From the NCBI GenBank assembly GCA_035702665.1, contig DASSQD010000041.1:1-25939 (forward strand): a DNA stretch of 25,939 nucleotides. Direction: 5' to 3'. This document shows, piece by piece, positions 20,280-25,939 of the stretch. The notes under the pieces were generated by a model, which ran no database searches, was not told the DNA's origin, and saw only the letters and a list, made by a program, of their open reading frames with translations. How positions within the stretch are numbered: position 1 is the stretch's first letter; every line of letters starts with the position of its first letter. Both the position numbers and the translations under genes were made by a program. The stretch is from VBDM01 sp035702665 (GTDB lineage Bacteria; Pseudomonadota; Gammaproteobacteria; Burkholderiales; SG8-39).

Positions 20280-21947
20280 ATGACCGCTTCCCGAACCGCG
20301 GCGCAGATCCTCGTCGACGCGCTCAAGATACACGGCGTCGACGCCGCGTTCTGCGTCCCGGGAGAAAGCTATCTCGCCGTGCTCGACGCGCTCTACGACG
20401 CGCGTGAGGAGATCCGCCTGATCGTCGCGCGCCAGGACGGCGGCGCGGCCTACATGGCGGAAGCATACGGGAAGGTTACCGGCAAGCCGGGCATCTGCTT
20501 CGTCACGCGCGGCCCCGGCGCGACCAACGCCTCCATCGGCGTGCACACCGCGCACCAGGACTCCACCCCGATGATCGTCTTCATCGGCCAGGTGCCGGGG
20601 GAATTCGCCGACCGCGAGGCTTTCCAGGAAATCGACTACCGGCAGATGTTCGGGCCGATGGTGAAGTGGGTGGCGCAAATCGATCGCCCCGAGCGCGTGC
20701 ACGAGTACGTCAGCCACGCCTTCCACTTGGCCATGTCCGGACGCCCAGGGCCGGTCGTGCTTGCGCTGCCCGAGGACATGCTGACTCAGACCGCGAGCGT
20801 CGCGGACGTCGCGCCCTACCAGGTCGTGCAGGCGAGCCCTTCGGCGGCCGACATGGAGAAGCTGCGCGGGCTGCTCGCGCGCTCGCAGCGCCCGCTCGTC
20901 ATCCTCGGCGGCACGGTGTGGACGCGCGAGGCCTGCCGCGACCTTGAGATATTCGCTGAAGCCAGCGGACTGCCGATCGCCGCCTCGTTCCGTTTCCAGG
21001 ATCTCATCGACAACAACCACGACCACTACGTCGGCGACGTCGGCATCGGCATCAACCCCAAGCTCGCGGCGCGAGTACGCGAGGCCGACGTGCTGCTCGT
21101 GATCGGCGCGCGCCTGGGCGAGATGACGACGGGGGCGTATACGCTGGTCGAGCCGCCGCGGCCGAAGCAGAAGCTCGTGCATGTCCACGCGGGCGCTGAG
21201 GAGCTGGGGCGCGTCTACCAGGGCGAGCTTCTCATCAATTCCGGCATGCCGCAGTTCGCCGCGGCTGCGAGGAATCTCGACCTCGACGGGACGGCGTGGA
21301 AGTCGTGGCGCGAGCAGGCGCGCGCGGACTACATTCAGTGGACCCGGCCCGCACCGATCCCGGGGAAGGTCCAGTACGCGGAGATCGTCGCCTGGATGCG
21401 CGAGCACCTGCCGAAGGACGCGATCATCGCCAACGGCGCGGGCAACTTCGCCGGCTGGATCTCGCGCTTCTACCGCTACCCCGGGCTGCGCACGCAGGTC
21501 GCGCCGACCAACGGCTCGATGGGCTACGGCGTCCCCGCGGGCATCGCCGCCAAGGTTGCCCGGCCCGATAGCATCGTCGTCTCGGTGAACGGCGACGGCG
21601 ACTTCCTCATGAACGGGCAGGAGCTCGCGACGGCGGTCCAGTACGAGCTGCCGGTGATCTTCATCGTCGTGAACAACGGCATGTACGGAACCATCCGCAT
21701 GCACCAGGAGCGCGAGTACCCGGCGCGGGTGTACGCGACCGCGCTCCGGAACCCGGACTTCGTCGCGCTGGCCCGCGCGTACGGCGCGCACGGCGAGCGC
21801 GTGGAAGAGACCGGCGCCTTCGCGCCCGCTTTCGAGCGGGCGAGGGCGGCGGGCAAACCCGCGCTGATCGAGGTCCGCATCGATCCGCAGGCGATCACGA
21901 CTTCCACGACGCTCGACGCGATCCGGGCGCGCGCACTCAAGGGCTGA
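20280..21947 (+). CDS. thiamine-diphosphate-dependent enzyme, acetolactate synthase-like
   Basis: This 555-residue member of the acetolactate synthase/decarboxylase superfamily has the three usual domains: PYR (about 1-170), central Rossmann-like (about 190-330) and PP (about 370-540). The PP domain shows the ThDP/Mg motif GDGDF with the matching NN about 28 residues later (VNGDGDFLMNGQEL, then VVNNGMYGTIR). The PYR domain has GVDAAFCVPGESYL and FVTRGPGATNA. At the position of the catalytic glutamate (R-H-E-Q-G in acetolactate synthase) it reads R-Q-D-G-G, so D53 replaces Glu. There is no adjacent regulatory subunit, so a dedicated ilvB role is unlikely; the substrate is unknown. The frame is open far upstream only because of antisense GC bias. 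ATG 20280 gives the family N-terminus. Confidence 0.9.
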   Translation: MTASRTAAQILVDALKIHGVDAAFCVPGESYLAVLDALYDAREEIRLIVARQDGGAAYMAEAYGKVTGKPGICFVTRGPGATNASIGVHTAHQDSTPMIVFIGQVPGEFADREAFQEIDYRQMFGPMVKWVAQIDRPERVHEYVSHAFHLAMSGRPGPVVLALPEDMLTQTASVADVAPYQVVQASPSAADMEKLRGLLARSQRPLVILGGTVWTREACRDLEIFAEASGLPIAASFRFQDLIDNNHDHYVGDVGIGINPKLAARVREADVLLVIGARLGEMTTGAYTLVEPPRPKQKLVHVHAGAEELGRVYQGELLINSGMPQFAAAARNLDLDGTAWKSWREQARADYIQWTRPAPIPGKVQYAEIVAWMREHLPKDAIIANGAGNFAGWISRFYRYPGLRTQVAPTNGSMGYGVPAGIAAKVARPDSIVVSVNGDGDFLMNGQELATAVQYELPVIFIVVNNGMYGTIRMHQEREYPARVYATALRNPDFVALARAYGAHGERVEETGAFAPAFERARAAGKPALIEVRIDPQAITTSTTLDAIRARALKG

Positions 21948-21956
21948 GCACGCGCC

Positions 21957-24911
21957 TCACTTGAGATCGACGAGGTAGATGACGTAGGGCGGCATGTCCG
22001 CCGCCGGATAGAACGTAGCGCCGTAGCGTCGCCACAAGTCCCGCACCTCCGCGGGCTTGCCCGCGGCGCTCGCCCCAAGCATCGCCACGGAGAGCAGGTA
22101 TCGTCCCCAGACGTCCCCTCCCCTGGCGGGTCCATCGAGAAGCGCGCGGGAGCGGGTCTCCATCGCTCCGGGATCCCGAGCCGCGACCGCGGCGTAGACG
22201 TCGAGCCTTTCCTTGAGGGTGGCGGATCGGGGAGCGCATCCGAGCCATCGGCGCTCGATCCACAGGGCGCGCTCCTGCTCCGGAGCCACGTGGCCGATGG
22301 TGGTTTCGGCGGCGACGTGGAGCTGATCGATCGCGATCTTGGAGGGCGCATCCCCGCACAGCGCGCCGCTGCGCCCCAGAACGAGCGCTACCTCGGTCGC
22401 GAACTTGTCGTGGGACCGCAGGGGATCGGCCGTGCGGTCCAGGAGGAGGCGCGCGACTTCCACCGCGGTCGATTGTGTCCGGATGCGTACCGACGGATCG
22501 TACGGGGGAGCCGGCGCCTTCAGGTACCACGTGGGCGCGCCGCTCGTCATCTGCAGGACCGGAAGCGGGGCGACGGCGAGGCTCTGGACGGCCCGTGCAG
22601 TGGTTCCCTCGAAGCGCGCCCGCGGGGCTTCGAGCTGCACATAGGGATGGAAGTCCGAGTTGACCGGCGGGGAAAGCGCCGCGAGCAGCGGCTCGATCTG
22701 CCGCTTGTGGCCGAGGCTGCGCGCGGAAATGCTCTCGGTGCGCTCGATGCCGAGCCGCCGCAGCGCTTCCGTGAACGCGGCCTCGTTCTGCGGAAGCGGA
22801 TTCGGCCGCGGGACCTCGCCTTGCGCGACGGCGACGATGATCAGGTCGCCGGGATTGGATTCGTAGATCTCGTAGTCGGAAAAATTCTGCCCCAGCGCGG
22901 CGAGGACCGAGCCCATGAGCCGGTCGCTGAACTCGTAGCCCTGCAGCCACTGGACGAACAGGCCGCCCGGCGCGAGGTAGCGCTTGGTGTCGCGGTAGAA
23001 CTCCGTGGTGAAAAGGCCCGCGACGCCGTTGACCCAGGGGTTCGAGGGCTCGGTGAGAATGACGTCGTAGCGCTTTCCGTGGCGCGCGAAATAGCTCTTG
23101 GCGTCCTCGAAATAGACGTGGCTGCGCGGGTCGTTGTAGGGACGCGCGACGCGCTTGGAGAACACTCGGGCGCCATCGAACATCGCGGGCTCGATCTCGA
23201 CGCTGTCCAGCGACTGCGGACCCGCTTGCGAGAGCACCGTCTCGGCGCTGAGACCCGAGCCCCAGCCGACGATGGCGTAAGTCTTCGCTTCGGGCTTGAT
23301 GAGCAGCGGCAGCGCCGCGAGCAAGGTCATGGTGTACTCGTCCGGGGTCGGCGGCAGCCTCAGGTCGAGCACCAGTCCCGCGTCGGGCTTGCCGTTGGTG
23401 AGGATCGTGAGCGTGCCGCTCCCTTCGCGGCCGCGCACCGCCACCGACGCGCTCTTGCCGTCGCGGTAGAACACCACTTTCCCGAAGTCGGGCTCCGCCT
23501 GTCCGTAGCGGAATACGCCCGACGAAAGCCGCTCCGGATCGAGGATGGCGGCCCGGGCCGTCGCCGCCGCGGCGAGCATGCCCACGAGCACCGCCGCGAG
23601 GGCGTGGTGCTTCCGGGACGGCGCCTGCGAGTAGCGCAGCAGCCAGGCGCCGAGCAGCATGTCGGCGACCGTGCCCAGCACGAGCGCCAGCTTGAGGCCC
23701 ACGCCCGGCAGGAGCACGTGGACCGCGACGATGACGCCCGCGATCGAGCCGAGCGTGTTGGCCGCGTATACCTGGCCGATCGCCCGTTCTCCGCGCCCGG
23801 CGCGGAGCAGGACGTGCGTGAAAAGCGGCAGCGTCATCCCGGCGAGGAAAGTCGCGGGGAGCATCACCGCGAACGCGAGGGCGTGGCTGAAGAGGTTGAA
23901 CAGGGGGTAGGCGCTGTCCTTGTGCTGGAGCACGCTGAGCACCCAGGCCATCCAGTCGAAGGTCCAGTGATATACGAACACCGTCGCGAGCGCCGCCAGT
24001 CCCATGAGGAGTTGCACGGCGCCGCCGAAGCGGACCGGATCGGCGATGGCGTCGATTCTCCTGCGGATCCACAGGCCGCCGAGCGCGAGCCCGGTGATGA
24101 AGGCCGAGAGCATCAGCTCGAACGCCTGAAACGAGGAGCCCAGCACGAGCGCGAGCATCCTGATCCAGACGATCTCGTAGATGAAGGAGGCGAGCCCTGT
24201 TACGAAGGCGGCCACGAGGAAGAGCCGCGCCACGCGGCCCCCGGCGAGGTCGGTCGCGGCGGAGGGGGCCGCGACTACGGCTGGCGGCTCGCGGCGACGC
24301 GCGATGGAGAGGACCGCCGCGGCGAGCGCGACATTCAGCGCGCCCGCCAGGCGCATCGTCCCCGGCATGCCGATCCACCCGATCAGCACGAACGCCGCGG
24401 CGAGCGCGCCGGTCGCCGCGCCGATCGAGTTCGTGAAATACAGCATCGCCAAGTGGTGCCCGCTCTGCTGCGGCCCGCGCCGGATGACCGCGCCGGAAAG
24501 CAGCGGGAAGGTCATGCCGAGCAGCACCGTCTGCGGGACGATGAGCAGCGCGCACAGCGCATACTTGTACAGCTCCACCACGCCCGGCGAGCCGAGCGCC
24601 GGGATCACGTTGTCGAGCGAGACCTGCGTCAGCAGGACGAACAGCTCGTGGAAGACCAGCGCCGCCGCCCCGATCGCCGCCTCGATCCAGCCGTAGGCGG
24701 CGAGCAGATTGGCGAGGCGCGCGCTCCAGCGGCTCGCGAGCCACGCGCCCAGCGCCATGCCGCCCATGAAGGCCGCGAGGACGAACGATTGCGAGAACGC
24801 CGCCGCCCCCAGGAAGAGTTTCAGGTAGTGCGACCAGACCGATTCGTATACGAGGCCGGTGAAGCCCGACAGCGCGAACAGCGCGAAGAGCAACCTGACC
24901 TCACGGTTCAT
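21957..24911 (-). CDS. membrane protein fused to spermidine synthase-like domain
   Basis: The 984-residue protein joins an N-terminal membrane part to a Rossmann methyltransferase-like domain. Residues 1 to about 455 carry some twelve to fourteen hydrophobic helices in two similar halves (SGFTGLVYESVWSHYLKLFL and ASFIYEIVWIRMLALVLGSS are paired motifs). Residues about 490-720 resemble spermidine synthase: YAIVGWGSGLSAE (cofactor loop), SVEIEPAMFDGA and ILTEPSNPWVNGVAGLFTTE. The aminopropyltransferase Asp motif (D-x2-D-P) is replaced by EPSNP, so true spermidine synthesis is doubtful. The remaining C-terminal part (to 984) is helical and unrecognised. Families of this kind are annotated as fused MFS/spermidine synthase with unknown role. 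It starts 13 bp after the ABC ATPase gene and may be in its operon. No speD is present. Confidence 0.88.
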   Translation of the reverse strand: MNREVRLLFALFALSGFTGLVYESVWSHYLKLFLGAAAFSQSFVLAAFMGGMALGAWLASRWSARLANLLAAYGWIEAAIGAAALVFHELFVLLTQVSLDNVIPALGSPGVVELYKYALCALLIVPQTVLLGMTFPLLSGAVIRRGPQQSGHHLAMLYFTNSIGAATGALAAAFVLIGWIGMPGTMRLAGALNVALAAAVLSIARRREPPAVVAAPSAATDLAGGRVARLFLVAAFVTGLASFIYEIVWIRMLALVLGSSFQAFELMLSAFITGLALGGLWIRRRIDAIADPVRFGGAVQLLMGLAALATVFVYHWTFDWMAWVLSVLQHKDSAYPLFNLFSHALAFAVMLPATFLAGMTLPLFTHVLLRAGRGERAIGQVYAANTLGSIAGVIVAVHVLLPGVGLKLALVLGTVADMLLGAWLLRYSQAPSRKHHALAAVLVGMLAAAATARAAILDPERLSSGVFRYGQAEPDFGKVVFYRDGKSASVAVRGREGSGTLTILTNGKPDAGLVLDLRLPPTPDEYTMTLLAALPLLIKPEAKTYAIVGWGSGLSAETVLSQAGPQSLDSVEIEPAMFDGARVFSKRVARPYNDPRSHVYFEDAKSYFARHGKRYDVILTEPSNPWVNGVAGLFTTEFYRDTKRYLAPGGLFVQWLQGYEFSDRLMGSVLAALGQNFSDYEIYESNPGDLIIVAVAQGEVPRPNPLPQNEAAFTEALRRLGIERTESISARSLGHKRQIEPLLAALSPPVNSDFHPYVQLEAPRARFEGTTARAVQSLAVAPLPVLQMTSGAPTWYLKAPAPPYDPSVRIRTQSTAVEVARLLLDRTADPLRSHDKFATEVALVLGRSGALCGDAPSKIAIDQLHVAAETTIGHVAPEQERALWIERRWLGCAPRSATLKERLDVYAAVAARDPGAMETRSRALLDGPARGGDVWGRYLLSVAMLGASAAGKPAEVRDLWRRYGATFYPAADMPPYVIYLVDLK

Positions 24912-24924
24912 CGGGCGGCCCGCG

Positions 24925-25653
<729 letters not shown>

Positions 25654-25666
25654 CGGTCCTCTCCCG

Positions 25667-25939
25667 TCACCGGATTATGGCGATTTTCGTCTGGAAGCGC
25701 CTGACGCCGTATGACAGGCCCGAGCACAACGCGAGGTAAACGACCGCGACGAAGGGGTACATCTCGACGACACGGCCGTCGCGCTGCGCGACCTTGGTCG
25801 CGGCGCCGACGAAATCCGTGACGTTGAGGAGCGACACCAGCGACACGTCCTGGAACAGGATGATCGTCTGGGTAAGCAGCACCGGCAGCATGTTGCGGAA
25901 GGCCTGCGGCAGGATGACCAGGCGCATCGCGGCCCAGTA
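25667..25939 (-). CDS. amino-acid ABC transporter permease, GltK type (partial)
   Basis: The gene is read on the minus strand and its 5' part lies beyond the window, leaving 90 codons. The visible C-terminal part begins YWAAMRLVILPQAFRNMLPV, which belongs to the EAA loop that docks the ATPase, followed by two hydrophobic segments (TQTIILFQDVSLVSLLNVTD and EMYPFVAVVYLALCSGLSYG) and ends TKIAIIR. This is the membrane subunit of a polar amino-acid (PAAT) importer. Its stop is 13 bp from the start of the cognate ATPase gene, so the two are an operon; a second permease and the binding protein are expected further upstream, outside the window. Confidence 0.93.
   Translation of the reverse strand, partial: YWAAMRLVILPQAFRNMLPVLLTQTIILFQDVSLVSLLNVTDFVGAATKVAQRDGRVVEMYPFVAVVYLALCSGLSYGVRRFQTKIAIIR

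Overview
The window is about 26 kb of GC-rich, tightly packed bacterial chromosome. It most likely comes from a betaproteobacterium (Burkholderiales or Nitrosomonadales-like). The main reason is the order rpsU - yqeY - dnaG - rpoD - tRNA(CAU), the macromolecular-synthesis cluster as arranged in that class. The bS21 sequence, the MetY-type methionine route and the GltK/GltL-type amino-acid ABC transporter also fit. No intergenic gap exceeds about 130 bases. I see no insertion sequence, CRISPR array, prophage or rRNA.

Layout. 1-3228: a possible 3' end of an upstream gene, then a CzcA-type heavy-metal RND pump subunit. 3286-8604 (+): bS21, YqeY-like protein, DNA primase, the housekeeping sigma factor RpoD and a tRNA-Ile(CAU). 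A hairpin terminator follows rpsU. Sequence-level promoters lie before rpsU, before dnaG and inside the last codons of dnaG (a perfect extended -10 for rpoD). 8640-9089 (+): a small secreted NTF2-like protein. 9164-12442 (+): a two-gene beta-oxidation unit (enoyl-CoA hydratase/3-hydroxyacyl-CoA dehydrogenase fusion and thiolase). 12502-15785 (+): a small secreted beta-rich protein, then an MFS transporter, an alpha/beta hydrolase and a lipoprotein metallopeptidase; the last three are joined by ATGA stop/start overlaps. 15778-16398 (-): a glutathione S-transferase. 16472-16861 (+): a small lipoprotein. 16858-20243 (-): a likely operon of CoA-binding protein, O-acetylhomoserine sulfhydrylase and gamma-glutamyltransferase. 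20280-21947 (+): a thiamine-diphosphate enzyme of the acetolactate-synthase superfamily. 21957-25939 (-): an amino-acid ABC permease (cut by the window end), its ATPase, and a large membrane protein fused to a spermidine-synthase-like domain.

How the genes fit together. The first operon makes the translation, replication-priming and transcription-initiation core. The thiolase and its partner complete the last three steps of a fatty-acid or aromatic-acid beta-oxidation spiral. MetY, GGT and the nearby GST suggest sulfur/glutathione traffic into homocysteine. Most genes are ordinary housekeeping or metabolic ones. The least ordinary features are a roughly 210-residue, proline-poor, highly basic helical extension with 11-residue repeats at the N-terminus of RpoD; a 27-codon leader frame whose stop overlaps the dnaG start and which may be leaderless; an Asp in place of the usual catalytic Glu of the ThDP enzyme; and a 984-residue SpeE-like fusion lacking the usual aminopropyltransferase acidic motif. 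I did not find convincing evidence of an entirely new multigene system.
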